Positions 23,371 to 31,553 are shown, counted from the stretch's first letter. The stretch is DNA of 64,000 nt from Avoscillospira sp045580485 (GCA_045580485.1 JAZNNW010000067.1:1-64000); one strand, 5' to 3'. Numbers and translations are program-made. Notes: a model not told the origin generated them from the sequence alone.

Positions 23371-24056
23371 TTATTTCTTTGCCTGACGCTTCAAATCCTC
23401 CGTCCGCCCTCTCTCAATATCCGTGTCCATCAAGTGAAGGGCATATAGTTTCAATGCTTCGTCAAGTGTGTAGTCGCTTTCGAGTTCTGCTTTCGAGGCG
23501 AGGCGAGATTTAATGAGAACATACATTCTCATTTCGAGTTCAGAGAACTGGCTGATGTCTAATTCTCCGTACTTTCGGTACTCGGAGTTCCCGCTTTCAG
23601 AAGACCTTGCAGATTTCCAAATTGGGCTCCGAGTTTCTTGAAAAAACCGCCGAAGTTAATCTTGACGACCTCAAAGCAGAGCAGGAACATATCCTGCACA
23701 TCGCCACAGAACACTTCATTTGCAAGATCGAGGTTCAATACTTCGGTCTTGCCGGTCTCGGGATTATCTACCGTGATATTTTTGTGGTCGATCAAGAGTT
23801 TCTTCATCAGACGCTCTACTTTGTCACCAGAAAGAGCGGAGAAGGCATCAGAAAACGCAGGTAGGGCGTCCTCCATCTCCATGTCCAGGACATTATCCAT
23901 GCTCTTTCCACCAAAAACAGGAGCGAGAGCGGAGATCATAGGCGTGATAATGACGGCAAGTTCGCCGCTGATATTTGCGGCGGTAAAGGCCGGGAAAGGA
24001 GTCAGGTAAAATGTGTTCTCGCCGATCTTCTTCTCTTTAACTTCCATTTGTTTCAT
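23371..24056 (-). CDS. Tail assembly chaperone, -1 frameshifted long form
   Basis: The slippery heptamer T TTT TTC lies at 23646-23640, in frame for a -1 shift. After it the -1 frame stays open through 23371 and encodes QETRSPIWKSARSSE and then a conserved-looking helical domain, SELEMRMYVLIKSRLASK and LDEALKLYALHLMDTD, which has no start of its own. This is the standard two-product tail chaperone arrangement (G/GT). The long form should bridge tape measure and tube. Confidence 0.85.
23559..24056 (-). CDS. Tail assembly chaperone, short form (165 aa)
   Basis: MKQMEVKEKKIGENTFY begins a helical chaperone with VIITPMISALAPVFGG and VKINFGGFFKKLGA. It sits directly upstream of the tape measure, the usual place. 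It helps assemble the tail around the tape measure and is normally absent from the virion. AGGAGGTTATACAAA precedes the start. The GGFF codons hold the slippery site used to make the long form. Confidence 0.88.
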   Translation of the reverse strand: MKQMEVKEKKIGENTFYLTPFPAFTAANISGELAVIITPMISALAPVFGGKSMDNVLDMEMEDALPAFSDAFSALSGDKVERLMKKLLIDHKNITVDNPETGKTEVLNLDLANEVFCGDVQDMFLLCFEVVKINFGGFFKKLGAQFGNLQGLLKAGTPSTESTEN

Positions 24057-24113
24057 TTTGTATAACCTCCTATTTCATGGCCAACAATCCCCTCGATTGT
24101 GGCATCAACGGAT

Positions 24114-24141
24114 AGGGGCCGCACTTTTCAGTGCAGCCCCT
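24114..24141 (-). repeat. GC-rich hairpin with GAAA tetraloop
   Basis: On the minus strand, AGGGGCTGCACT, GAAA and AGTGCGGCCCCT form a 12-bp stem with one T-G pair. It lies between tube and chaperone genes. No T tract follows, so it may stabilise or attenuate rather than end the transcript. Confidence 0.6.
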
Positions 24142-24163
24142 CCATATTTTGTTGGGTGCGTAC

Positions 24164-24580
24164 TTATTCGGTCAAAGAACCAGAGCCGGTGTGGATTTCC
24201 CACTCCCGGTTGCCAGCTTCCTTGCCATATCCACGGGATGCGGCTCTAATAGGCCAAGCGGCCTCGGAACTGAACACCATTCCACCCTTCAGATCCTTAA
24301 TCAGGATCGGGAACATACCGTCTCCGGTCTTCTGGTCGAGAGCCAGCTTCTGCTGGAGGAAGGAATTGGTGTCAGAGGTCTGAAGAACACTGATCTTGAC
24401 GATGTAAGTGTCATCAGGGCTGATGCTACGGGCGATCTCGCCATCGCAGCCGACCTTCTTGGTGACGCCATCACCGTTAGGATCGATGGTAATGAAGCTG
24501 TCTTCGGCGTATCCGGTGACGATGTGATTACCCAATGCGATAGTAACTTCCTTACAGTTGTAAGTCTTAATCTGTCCCAT
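24164..24580 (-). CDS. Tail tube protein, DUF3277-like (138 aa)
   Basis: MGQIKTYNCKEVTIALG and ITGYAEDSFITIDPNGDGVTKKVG match the small tube proteins of the DUF3277 type, always next to DUF3383 sheaths. It polymerises into the inner tail tube. AAAGGAGGAATTGAACA precedes the start, 18 bases after the sheath stop. Near-typical length. Confidence 0.9.
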   Translation of the reverse strand: MGQIKTYNCKEVTIALGNHIVTGYAEDSFITIDPNGDGVTKKVGCDGEIARSISPDDTYIVKISVLQTSDTNSFLQQKLALDQKTGDGMFPILIKDLKGGMVFSSEAAWPIRAASRGYGKEAGNREWEIHTGSGSLTE

Positions 24581-24598
24581 TGTTCAATTCCTCCTTTC

Positions 24599-25723
24599 TT
24601 ACAGTTCATAGGTCAAACTACCGGTGAGTTCAGCAAAGTGAATAGCACCAGCCAGTCTGGCCTTGAACTTGCAGTTATGCAGTTTGCGGGAAGCCTTCTC
24701 AGAGGCGGTGATACTGGATGCCAGGGGTACGGAAGTGACGAAGCCGGGGATGGTGTTTCCATCCTCATCAAACTCATCCTCAGCGATACCACCAACATTC
24801 TGGCCACGCTTCAGGGAGGCGATCATCTGATTCTGAACCAGAGCGATACCGGAGTCGGTGTAGGGCACCTTGGGTCTGGTGACAAACAAGTTGACCACAG
24901 CCAACTGCATATCGTTCTTCAGCCAGTCACGGAAACGGATGACATCGATCCATTCACCGCCACGGGTTTTGCCGTTCATGGTGACATTCTTGTTGCCGAC
25001 GGTGACGAAGTAGTTCAGATTGCCGGCTTCAAGCGCCTTCATCTCTGCCGTAGTCAGATCAGAGGGATATACGGAAGACAGGGTCTTGAAGGCGAAAGTC
25101 TCACTGCCAGACTCGTAGTTCAGCCACTTGGCAACGGAAGCAACATTCTCGTAGAGATTTGCGTCCGGGATCTCTTCCTCCAGCTGAGCGGTGTTCTCCT
25201 TGCCGTAAACGCCGAAAGACCGGAAGTATACATCGCCGACATAGGATTCATCTGCACCCTCATTGCCGGCACCGAAGTAGTCCAGTTCGGTGTAGCAGAA
25301 CATCTTTTCCTGCGTCTCAATATACTCAGCAATAGCTTCGTACTCGGCAGGGTCAACACCTGCGGTGCAGAGAACATACCAGCCACTCATGCCCAGAGCT
25401 CTCTGAATCGTGACGACAGGATCTTCCAACTTACCATCTTCGCCGGTCTTCTGGATGGCGATGTAAATAGTGGTGGGTCTGGGGTTCTGTGCGAAAGCAA
25501 CACGGGCAGCTACGCCAACAGGATCAGCGCCGTCGCCGCTTACCACAAAGCCGGCTTCGGTCACTTCTTCGATGCTGGAGTAGGGACCTACATCAGGGGC
25601 GGTATGCCCGGCCTTCTTCGGAGCAGGACCCAGAATCAGCAGATTGTCAAAGCTGGTGTCATCAACAATCGGGGAAGCGATGTCGATGTCAACAGTGGCA
25701 ATCAGATCAAAGTTTTTACTCAT
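24599..25723 (-). CDS. Tail sheath protein, DUF3383-like (374 aa)
   Basis: MSKNFDLIATVDIDIASP starts a sheath with AFAQNPRPTTIYIAIQ, GWYVLCTAGVDPAEYEAIAEY and the C-terminal KARLAGAIHFAELTGSLTYEL. This makes the phage a myovirus-type (contractile) virion. The start at 25723 follows GGAGGATACAGGCA and gives the family N-terminus; a longer frame carries a non-family extension. It overlaps the preceding stop by 8 bases. Confidence 0.92.
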   Translation of the reverse strand: MSKNFDLIATVDIDIASPIVDDTSFDNLLILGPAPKKAGHTAPDVGPYSSIEEVTEAGFVVSGDGADPVGVAARVAFAQNPRPTTIYIAIQKTGEDGKLEDPVVTIQRALGMSGWYVLCTAGVDPAEYEAIAEYIETQEKMFCYTELDYFGAGNEGADESYVGDVYFRSFGVYGKENTAQLEEEIPDANLYENVASVAKWLNYESGSETFAFKTLSSVYPSDLTTAEMKALEAGNLNYFVTVGNKNVTMNGKTRGGEWIDVIRFRDWLKNDMQLAVVNLFVTRPKVPYTDSGIALVQNQMIASLKRGQNVGGIAEDEFDEDGNTIPGFVTSVPLASSITASEKASRKLHNCKFKARLAGAIHFAELTGSLTYEL

Positions 25724-26468
25724 TGCCTGTATCCTCCTTGATTTCAACTTCAGTAAAATAGCCAGCTTCGTTGTTTGCCAGTTCCTGAGTGCCGCCACCG
25801 CTCGGGCTCACCACGAAGGCGGGTTTGATAATGGGCTGTTCGCTCTCATCATCCTCCGTGATGCCGGGGTAGGTGCCGCTGGTACTGGTCTTCGTTGCAG
25901 GCTGTTTGGGTGTGTAGATAGGCATGCCGGTTTCGTCCTTCTCCTCAGTCGGATACAGGATGCTTTCCTCGGAGAGGACGGCAGCAGAACCTACCGTGTG
26001 CTGGGTAAAATAGAACATGACGGCAATGCGTGAACGGAACTCGTAGTTGTTGTCGTTCACGATGCCGGTCAGATCCTGCGCATCGCCATCGATAAGGATG
26101 CTGACATCATTACGGTTGCACCACTCGATGGTGTTTTGAGAGCCGAGAAAATCAGCAAATGCGAGCATGTCGTCTATTGCTGTGTTCTCGTATGCTACAA
26201 CTTTACCCGTTTCATCTTCAATGACCGGTGCGCCGTTGGTGAACAGATCCACAGTCATAGAAATACGGGACGGGTACACGCCCACTTGGATGCCATCCAG
26301 AATCTTATAAGACGGATGGAGTGAGCGTTTTACATTGCCGGGGGTGATAGTCACAAGCGGGATCTGGTTTTTTGGAGCCCTACTCTGTCTTGCAAAGGCA
26401 ACGGTTGCACCGGCAAAGTACGATTTGGTGAGCTGTCGAAAGAGCTCTTTTGCCTGGGACACATACAT
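25716..26468 (-). CDS. Neck/tail terminator-like protein (250 aa)
   Basis: The start MYVSQAKELFRQLTKSYF at 26468 follows GAGGAAACGAAGG. Residues 1-170 resemble the LIC_12616-type neck/terminator proteins (ITPGNVKRSLHPSY, VYPSRISMTVDLFTNG). The C-terminal 70 residues are an acidic, Pro/Thr/Ser-rich tail. It caps the sheathed tail at the neck. It lies immediately upstream of the sheath, as expected. Confidence 0.78.
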   Translation of the reverse strand: MYVSQAKELFRQLTKSYFAGATVAFARQSRAPKNQIPLVTITPGNVKRSLHPSYKILDGIQVGVYPSRISMTVDLFTNGAPVIEDETGKVVAYENTAIDDMLAFADFLGSQNTIEWCNRNDVSILIDGDAQDLTGIVNDNNYEFRSRIAVMFYFTQHTVGSAAVLSEESILYPTEEKDETGMPIYTPKQPATKTSTSGTYPGITEDDESEQPIIKPAFVVSPSGGGTQELANNEAGYFTEVEIKEDTGNE

Positions 26469-26500
26469 CCTTCGTTTCCTCCTTCTTCCTCGGGCGAGAT

Positions 26501-26899
26501 CTACTCGAACGGAACAGGATCTCTGACAGGCGCCTCCAGATCTATGGAACCGCCGGCATCCGTTGGAACGAGGACAAACTGATAGTTGTAGTGGGCCAAA
26601 ATCGTATGATCCCACATCTGAGAACTCACGCACTCGTACCAGTCTCCATGGTAGTAAAGAAGGTCGCCTTTGCGTCCTTCTTTTTCATTACCTACCAAGA
26701 GAGCGACCTCGCCATGACCCTCCAGCCGTTTCAGCTTTCGTTCACCTTCAGGCAGCGCCTGAATGGTATCTGAACCAAGCGGATGGACATTGATGCTTGC
26801 AACGAAGTCTTTATGCCCTGAAGTGAAATACCCCTTGACTTCACGCTGTGCACTGAACCGTCTAATCCAGTAGTTCTTGTTAAACAGTCTGATGTTCAA
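26501..26899 (-). CDS. Head-tail connector-type protein (132 aa)
   Basis: MNIRLFNKNYWIRRFS continues as a beta barrel-like protein with RKGDLLYYHGDWYECVSS, a pattern seen in head-completion or stopper proteins in this gene position. AGGTGAGACCTTGA precedes the ATG. The assignment to a stopper role rests mostly on gene order. Confidence 0.65.
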   Translation of the reverse strand: MNIRLFNKNYWIRRFSAQREVKGYFTSGHKDFVASINVHPLGSDTIQALPEGERKLKRLEGHGEVALLVGNEKEGRKGDLLYYHGDWYECVSSQMWDHTILAHYNYQFVLVPTDAGGSIDLEAPVRDPVPFE

Positions 26900-26903
26900 G
26901 GTC

Positions 26904-27356
26904 TCACCTCTTTTTAATGACGAAATTGACTGACTGCCGCATGGTTGAGGTGTCTATCAATGGCTGAGAAGATCCTTTCTTCTCTATTGTTGACGGGGCG
27001 TTTGGTGCGAAACCGCCATTCACAATTTCGTCCTGCACAAGACCCTTGACAATGACACCGAGTTTTTTTAGACCTGCTTCCGCCGTTCCGCCGTTGTTCA
27101 ACATTTGGTTTACACCGACACACGCTTTTTGCAGCTCGTCTTCGTGGTTTTCAAAGCTCTGCTTCATAAACGGTCGTGACGGAGTGTCCGAGGTTCCGTA
27201 CTCGTTGTAAGCGGCAATGTCTACGAGATCTGTTCCATCTTCGTAAATCTTTTCCCCAGCCTGGAAGCCAACCTGTACCTCAAGTCCTTCTAATTTCTTT
27301 AATTCATTGAAATACCGCTTGCCTTCTGGGGTCATGTCGGAAAATCCTAACGCCAT
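26904..27356 (-). CDS. HK97 gp10-like neck protein (150 aa)
   Basis: The start MALGFSDMTPEGKRYF at 27356 follows GAGAGGTGTAGGTCGC and removes an arginine-rich upstream shadow. Motifs YNEYGTSDTPSRPFMKQSF and APNAPSTIEKKGSSQPLIDTS are hallmarks of the HK97-gp10/virion morphogenesis family that joins head and tail. Confidence 0.88.
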   Translation of the reverse strand: MALGFSDMTPEGKRYFNELKKLEGLEVQVGFQAGEKIYEDGTDLVDIAAYNEYGTSDTPSRPFMKQSFENHEDELQKACVGVNQMLNNGGTAEAGLKKLGVIVKGLVQDEIVNGGFAPNAPSTIEKKGSSQPLIDTSTMRQSVNFVIKKR

Positions 27357-27361
27357 GCGAC

Positions 27362-27754
27362 CTACACCTCTCTCTCTCCACTGCAGTGGATCGGGACGAT
27401 GACCAAGCGCCGGAGCTGGAGATATTGGACACCGTAGGCAGTGAGGCCGAGTTCGGCATCCGCTGCGAGGTTGGAAGCCTGATTGGCTCCAAAGCTGATA
27501 CTGCTTCCGCCCTCTGACACGCTTCCAACAGCGAAGCCGGTGCCGATAGTGCCAATATCTCCAAGCGGGTTTTCGCCGTGTCCGGCCATCTTCAGCTTGT
27601 GGCATACTAAGTAGGCGATAGCCTGTTCATACAGCTTGCCAAACTGCTTCTTGCTCACCATGGGTCGGACAATTTCAATCCAACTCATGATGACTTCCTC
27701 CTCAATGTTGGAAAACTCGTTTCCAACGATGCGGATAATATCAATGGCCGACAT
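27362..27754 (-). CDS. DUF4054-like head-tail adaptor (130 aa)
   Basis: MSAIDIIRIVGNEFSNIEE and YEQAIAYLVCHKLKMAGHG match the DUF4054 adaptor family found after the capsid gene in contractile clostridial phages. It would bind the portal ring. AAGGAGTGATCGCT sets the start at 27754. Confidence 0.8.
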   Translation of the reverse strand: MSAIDIIRIVGNEFSNIEEEVIMSWIEIVRPMVSKKQFGKLYEQAIAYLVCHKLKMAGHGENPLGDIGTIGTGFAVGSVSEGGSSISFGANQASNLAADAELGLTAYGVQYLQLRRLVIVPIHCSGEREV

Positions 27755-27766
27755 AGCGATCACTCC

Positions 27767-28045
27767 TTACTGCTGTGCACCGGTGCCAGCGTTCTTTGCC
27801 TCTTCTTCAGCCTTTGCCTTGGCTTCTGCTTCGGCCTTTGCCTTGGCTTCCGCTTCGGCCTTTGCCTTGGCTTCGCTGCCAGTCTTGGATGCCTTTTCAT
27901 CCTTGATTTCGAGCAGACCCTTCTTGACAAAAGCCTTGATTGCAGGGGTTTCGCAAACATCCTTGTTTGCCTTCATGGTGGCATCAGGCATCAGAACGGT
28001 AGTGCCGATGCTGATGATCTTGGAACCGATATTCTTGATAATCAT
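27767..28045 (-). CDS. Small structural protein with AEAKAK repeats (92 aa)
   Basis: Residues 1-50 form a small beta domain (MIIKNIGSKIISIGTT). Residues 52-85 are a near-perfect alternation of Ala, Lys and Glu (EAKAKAEAEAKAKAEAEAK), coded by a short DNA repeat, which should form a single charged helix. It lies between capsid and adaptor and may reach between capsid parts. Unassigned family. Confidence 0.7.
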   Translation of the reverse strand: MIIKNIGSKIISIGTTVLMPDATMKANKDVCETPAIKAFVKKGLLEIKDEKASKTGSEAKAKAEAEAKAKAEAEAKAKAEEEAKNAGTGAQQ

Positions 28046-28118
28046 TTCATAAACCTCCTAATAGTTGGATGACCGGTGCGAATAGATCTCACACCGGCCT
28101 TTCTTTTACCAAAATGAG

Positions 28119-28150
28119 GCAGAGAGCCTACCAAACGGTAAGCTCTCTGC
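28119..28150 (-). repeat. Perfect-stem hairpin after the major capsid gene
   Basis: On the minus strand, GCAGAGAGCTTACC, GTTT and GGTAGGCTCTCTGC form a 14-bp stem with one T-G pair. A T8 run precedes rather than follows it, so it is probably a stabilising 3' hairpin and not a terminator. Its tip TTACCGTTTGGTA is identical to 13 bases of the operator at 9756-9769. Confidence 0.65.
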
Positions 28151-28158
28151 AAAAAAAA

Positions 28159-29196
28159 TCAGGAAACGCCGACAGCGATCAGACAGGACAGGGGGTAGTA
28201 CACGATCACACCAGCAGTGCGGGCCTCACAGGGCACCACAATTTCCAGGTTGCGTGCCTGGAGAGGATACTGGTAGAAGGGCATGGGATTCTCAAGGGTC
28301 AGCTTGCGGCTGTCGTTCTTGAACAGGAACGCAACACCCTGACCGCCTTCGGCAGCTGCATAGGGGTTGGTCTCGACAGAGTCAGAGTCCAGTTCGGCAG
28401 CAGAGACGATTTCCTTCAGGTAGGGAGCATGCTCCAGCAGGAAGGACTTGACGGTGGTGGAGGTGTCGGGGATACGACGGGTGCTGATGTCCATGAAGAC
28501 ATCGGAGGGCACGCACAGGGTATCGGGCCGTTCCACATTCTTGGTCACACGGGCAACCTGCTTCTGCATACCATTGACATCCATCAGGATCTCGTCGGCA
28601 GTCTTTTCCAGCCAGGAAGTTGCGGCAGACTCGGCACCGGCAGCGATTGCATACAGAGGAATATTCTGACCTGCGGACAGAACACCCATCAGACCGGAGT
28701 CCTTATCACCGGCCCATGCGATCTGGTTGGTCAGGCGGTCGATCTGATAGCGAGCAGACTCTGCCTTGCGGACATCCAGAGACTTGCCTGCCAGACGGGA
28801 AGCTCTCATTTCCTGTGCGGAGTAACCGTAGCTGTCGCCAATGGACTTGACGATAGCCAGAGAGGGCTTGCCGTTCACATCGGCACGAGGCAGGTCGGTG
28901 GAGTAGTTGTCGATAACCTTAGCCAGACCAGCCTTGTCGTAGGTGTAGTAGGTAATGGTCTCTGCGCCGCTGTCGGCCTCAGAGCTGACGGGGAAAATAG
29001 ACAGGGCGGTGAGCTCGGGATATTCCACATCATAGGACTGAGCCTTGACATGGTCCAGCTCACGGGCGAAGAACACGGATGCGTCCTCGGCACTGTCAAA
29101 GCGGGTGCCCTCAGATGCCATGATGGCAGCAGGGATTGCGGAGTTTCTCAGCGTCTTCAGTTCAACGCTGTCGTAGTGGGTGTGCTGATTCTTCAT
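28159..29196 (-). CDS. Major capsid protein, DUF2184-type (345 aa)
   Basis: MKNQHTHYDSVELKTLR leads to the HK97-like fold with YDVEYPELTALSIFPVSSEA, ITYYTYDKAGLAKVI, AQEMRASRLAGKSLDVRKA and a C-terminal VPCEARTAGVIVYYPLS. These are typical of the DUF2184 major capsid family. AAGGAGGTAAACAGAA precedes the start. It is followed by the hairpin 28119-28150. Usual length for the family. Confidence 0.93.
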   Translation of the reverse strand: MKNQHTHYDSVELKTLRNSAIPAAIMASEGTRFDSAEDASVFFARELDHVKAQSYDVEYPELTALSIFPVSSEADSGAETITYYTYDKAGLAKVIDNYSTDLPRADVNGKPSLAIVKSIGDSYGYSAQEMRASRLAGKSLDVRKAESARYQIDRLTNQIAWAGDKDSGLMGVLSAGQNIPLYAIAAGAESAATSWLEKTADEILMDVNGMQKQVARVTKNVERPDTLCVPSDVFMDISTRRIPDTSTTVKSFLLEHAPYLKEIVSAAELDSDSVETNPYAAAEGGQGVAFLFKNDSRKLTLENPMPFYQYPLQARNLEIVVPCEARTAGVIVYYPLSCLIAVGVS

Positions 29197-29213
29197 TTCT
29201 GTTTACCTCCTTC

Positions 29214-29711
29214 TTACACCTGTGCCTGATTGAACAGCTCAATCACGGCAACCTTGGAGCCAGTATCGACACCGCTCAGGAAACGAGCCTTTACGGCTAC
29301 GGCAGTGTCGCCGGCAGTGTTGGTGAAGCAGCCAGCTTCCTTGCCGGAGACGATCAGATAGACTGCGTCGCCGGGGGCGGGGGTCACTTCTTCGGCAACA
29401 CGGCCATAGATGCGGCCATAGCGCATAACGCCGACAGAAGAGCCCTTGCGAACAGACAGCTTGCCCTCAACATCGTACTCGGTGGTGCGGTTGTTGGTAG
29501 CAATGCCTTCAAACTTGGCGGCAGTGTCGCCTTCTGCGGGAACTCTGATGTTGTGACCGGGATCGGAACCCTGAACAACACCCATACCGAACTTCATTAC
29601 GCCAGTATCAGCTTCATTAATGAAGGTGTCGATGGCGTAGGGGGCCTGGTCATAAATACCGCCGGCATGGCCAATGGGGGTGGAATAACCGTATCTGGTC
29701 TGAGCACTCAT
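29214..29711 (-). CDS. Head decoration / structural cement protein (165 aa)
   Basis: MSAQTRYGYSTPIGHAGG, a middle with KFEGIATNNRTTEYD and a beta-tulip style end, FLSGVDTGSKVAVIELF, match the structural cement (Gp24/DUF2190-like) proteins encoded next to DUF2184 capsids. It stabilises the shell. AAGGAGGAAAAGTAAA precedes the start, 1 base after the protease-scaffold stop. Confidence 0.85.
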   Translation of the reverse strand: MSAQTRYGYSTPIGHAGGIYDQAPYAIDTFINEADTGVMKFGMGVVQGSDPGHNIRVPAEGDTAAKFEGIATNNRTTEYDVEGKLSVRKGSSVGVMRYGRIYGRVAEEVTPAPGDAVYLIVSGKEAGCFTNTAGDTAVAVKARFLSGVDTGSKVAVIELFNQAQV

Positions 29712-29712
29712 T

Positions 29713-30636
29713 TTACTTTTCCTCCTTTTTCTTCATCTGACGGTCGATCATACGCTGACGGGCATCAGTGGAAGAACGGCCATCACTCTCGGTTGCACGA
29801 GAGTCTTTGTTGAACATCTGGCTCTTCTGGTAGCCAGTGCCCTTCTGGTTGCGAGCATTGACATCAGCGACAGCGCAGTCATACGCAGCATTGATGTAGG
29901 CGACGCTCTTGCCGTCCAGGTTCAGGCTGGGACGGACAGCCAGAATGACTGCCTTCTTGGCGGCGGAGATGCTCATGTTCTCCAGACCGTCCATGTTCAG
30001 CTTACGGCCAAGCAGACCGAGCTGGATGCGCTGACGAACAATGGCATCGACGGAGTCCACATTCAGAACGCTCTTGTCGATTTCGGCGGCGTTGGTGGTG
30101 GGGACGGGGTCGGTGTCCTCGTCGTTGTTGTCGCAGTCTGTACCATCGACAGCTGCACCAACGACGGGTTCGTCATTGTCATCTTCGTCTTCGACAACGG
30201 CAGCGGGTTCCTCTACAGCAGGCGTTTCCACGACCGCTTCGGAGTCGGTCTTCTGGAAGTCACCCTGTGCGAGCATGGTGTCGATGATATCGAACAGCAT
30301 GTCGATATCCTCGTCCTGATGGGCGATTACGCCCTTTGCGGCCGCCAGATCTTCGGGGTCGCCATTCTCGTCTCTGCGATCACGGCGGTCCTTAACAAGC
30401 TGGACCTTTTCCTCGGGAGTGGTAGCCTCCACGACGGCGGGCTGCTCGTCGACAACGACGACGGGTTCGGTAGCAGGCTCTTCGGCGGGCTTGACCTCGG
30501 AGTCTACTTTTGCGGCAATGCGCTCAGCACGACGAGCCTTGTAATCCTCGATAGCCTTGGCGAAGTTCTCGGGGGACAGAGCGCCGTCGTTACGATGAGC
30601 GTTGGCTTTTGCCTTGGGGTTGGTGTTCTTGCTCAT
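29713..30636 (-). CDS. Nested scaffold protein from internal start (307 aa)
   Basis: Inside the protease gene an unusually strong ribosome site, TAAAGGAGGAAAAGTC, precedes ATG at 30636 in the same frame, beginning MSKNTNPKAKANAHRN. The break falls exactly between the protease and scaffold parts. This mirrors nested scaffold genes such as lambda C/Nu3. It is inferred from the sequence; the separate product has not been shown. Confidence 0.65.
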   Translation of the reverse strand: MSKNTNPKAKANAHRNDGALSPENFAKAIEDYKARRAERIAAKVDSEVKPAEEPATEPVVVVDEQPAVVEATTPEEKVQLVKDRRDRRDENGDPEDLAAAKGVIAHQDEDIDMLFDIIDTMLAQGDFQKTDSEAVVETPAVEEPAAVVEDEDDNDEPVVGAAVDGTDCDNNDEDTDPVPTTNAAEIDKSVLNVDSVDAIVRQRIQLGLLGRKLNMDGLENMSISAAKKAVILAVRPSLNLDGKSVAYINAAYDCAVADVNARNQKGTGYQKSQMFNKDSRATESDGRSSTDARQRMIDRQMKKKEEK

Positions 30637-31197
30637 GACTTTTCCTCCTTTAAGAGTGTTATCAGTATCACGACCGTCAATATTCAGTCGTGCCTGTTCA
30701 CCGGCTCTGGCCTCTCGGACAAGCGCCAAGTGATTGATGCGGATGTTTCTCTGGATGGCATCGTAATGCTGACCTTCCCATTCACCGGGCGTTTCCTCGA
30801 GATCGAGGTTGTAGCCGAGAGATAGTTCTTTCAAACCGGCGCTCTGCATACCATCGGTGTCATGGATGATGATTTCAGCACGGACATCATCCTTGCTGCG
30901 GTATCCCTCGGTCAGGATCGTACCAATCTGGTGATCCTTCACATTATCCTTCGTGACGAGCCCTGCGTCATGAGTAATGATAATGGGTCGACCTTTGTAC
31001 GATTTCAGACTTTCGGGATCAAAAACATCCTCCGGGAGCCGCAACTCCCTCCTGATGCTTCCATCAGGATTGCTGTACTCGAAGATACCCGTGCTGGTCA
31101 AAATCGGCCGGTCAACGAGATAACCTTCGTTTGTGAAATAAGTCTGGCTCAGCGGCAAGCTGTCCAGACGAATCACCTTACTGAGCTTCGGGGTCAT
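29713..31197 (-). CDS. Capsid maturation protease fused to scaffold, DUF2213-type (494 aa)
   Basis: Residues 1-175 match the DUF2213 prohead protease-like domain (RPIIITHDAGLVTKDN, KELSLGYNLDLEETPGEW, NHLALVREARAG). Residues 188-494 form a scaffold-like part: long acidic, Glu/Val/Pro-rich low-complexity stretches and a helical end. An internal in-frame start makes the scaffold part separately (see 29713-30636). AAAGGAGGGGCGAAGAT precedes the first ATG. It should cleave and organise the prohead. Confidence 0.85.
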   Translation of the reverse strand: MTPKLSKVIRLDSLPLSQTYFTNEGYLVDRPILTSTGIFEYSNPDGSIRRELRLPEDVFDPESLKSYKGRPIIITHDAGLVTKDNVKDHQIGTILTEGYRSKDDVRAEIIIHDTDGMQSAGLKELSLGYNLDLEETPGEWEGQHYDAIQRNIRINHLALVREARAGEQARLNIDGRDTDNTLKGGKVMSKNTNPKAKANAHRNDGALSPENFAKAIEDYKARRAERIAAKVDSEVKPAEEPATEPVVVVDEQPAVVEATTPEEKVQLVKDRRDRRDENGDPEDLAAAKGVIAHQDEDIDMLFDIIDTMLAQGDFQKTDSEAVVETPAVEEPAAVVEDEDDNDEPVVGAAVDGTDCDNNDEDTDPVPTTNAAEIDKSVLNVDSVDAIVRQRIQLGLLGRKLNMDGLENMSISAAKKAVILAVRPSLNLDGKSVAYINAAYDCAVADVNARNQKGTGYQKSQMFNKDSRATESDGRSSTDARQRMIDRQMKKKEEK

Positions 31198-31241
31198 ATC
31201 TTCGCCCCTCCTTTCAGAGTCTAACGATTAACGGATCATTT

Positions 31242-31553
31242 TTACGCACCGCCTGTTTCTTCTTTTTCTTCGGTGATTTCATTCGACTTTTCGTCGTTTA
31301 ATTCACCGCCAGAAAAGACGCTGCCTTCACCATCTGTGTTGGTGTCACCGTTGTCAACGGACAACAGCCTGGTCAACTCCAGTGTCAAGACCTGAGCATG
31401 TTCCATCTCATCAAGGAGCAAACCCTCATAGACTTCAGCAATGTCGTTATCGCTTTGCTCGGCCTCTTGAATAGCAGAAGTCAAGGACTCGATCTGCTCG
31501 CAGACCTTGCTAAGCTGGCGACTTGCTGTCATAATTGCCCATGCATTTTTCAT
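31242..31553 (-). CDS. Small helical head-module protein (103 aa)
   Basis: MKNAWAIMTASRQLSKV is all helical through residue 70 (EVYEGLLLDEMEHAQVLTLELTR), with an acidic, disordered C-terminus, DEKSNEITEEKEETGGA. It lies directly upstream of the protease-scaffold. GGAGATGAGGTAC precedes the ATG at 31553; three codons further upstream there is another ATG. Function unknown. Confidence 0.68.
   Translation of the reverse strand: MKNAWAIMTASRQLSKVCEQIESLTSAIQEAEQSDNDIAEVYEGLLLDEMEHAQVLTLELTRLLSVDNGDTNTDGEGSVFSGGELNDEKSNEITEEKEETGGA

Noticed and set aside
24131..25741. Plus-strand open frame of 536 codons opposite the sheath gene
   Set aside because: It mirrors the sheath and tube genes, has no ribosome site and a composition unlike a protein; the minus-strand genes have clear families.
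26904..27605. Longer form of the gp10-like gene starting at 27605
   Set aside because: The extra 83 residues are arginine- and tryptophan-rich shadow sequence; family motif begins at 27356.
28119..28150. Capsid hairpin as a rho-independent terminator
   Set aside because: The T run is on the wrong side for minus-strand transcripts and A-rich for the plus strand.
28069..29229. Plus-strand open frame of 386 codons opposite the capsid gene
   Set aside because: Antisense shadow of the major capsid gene without start signals or family.
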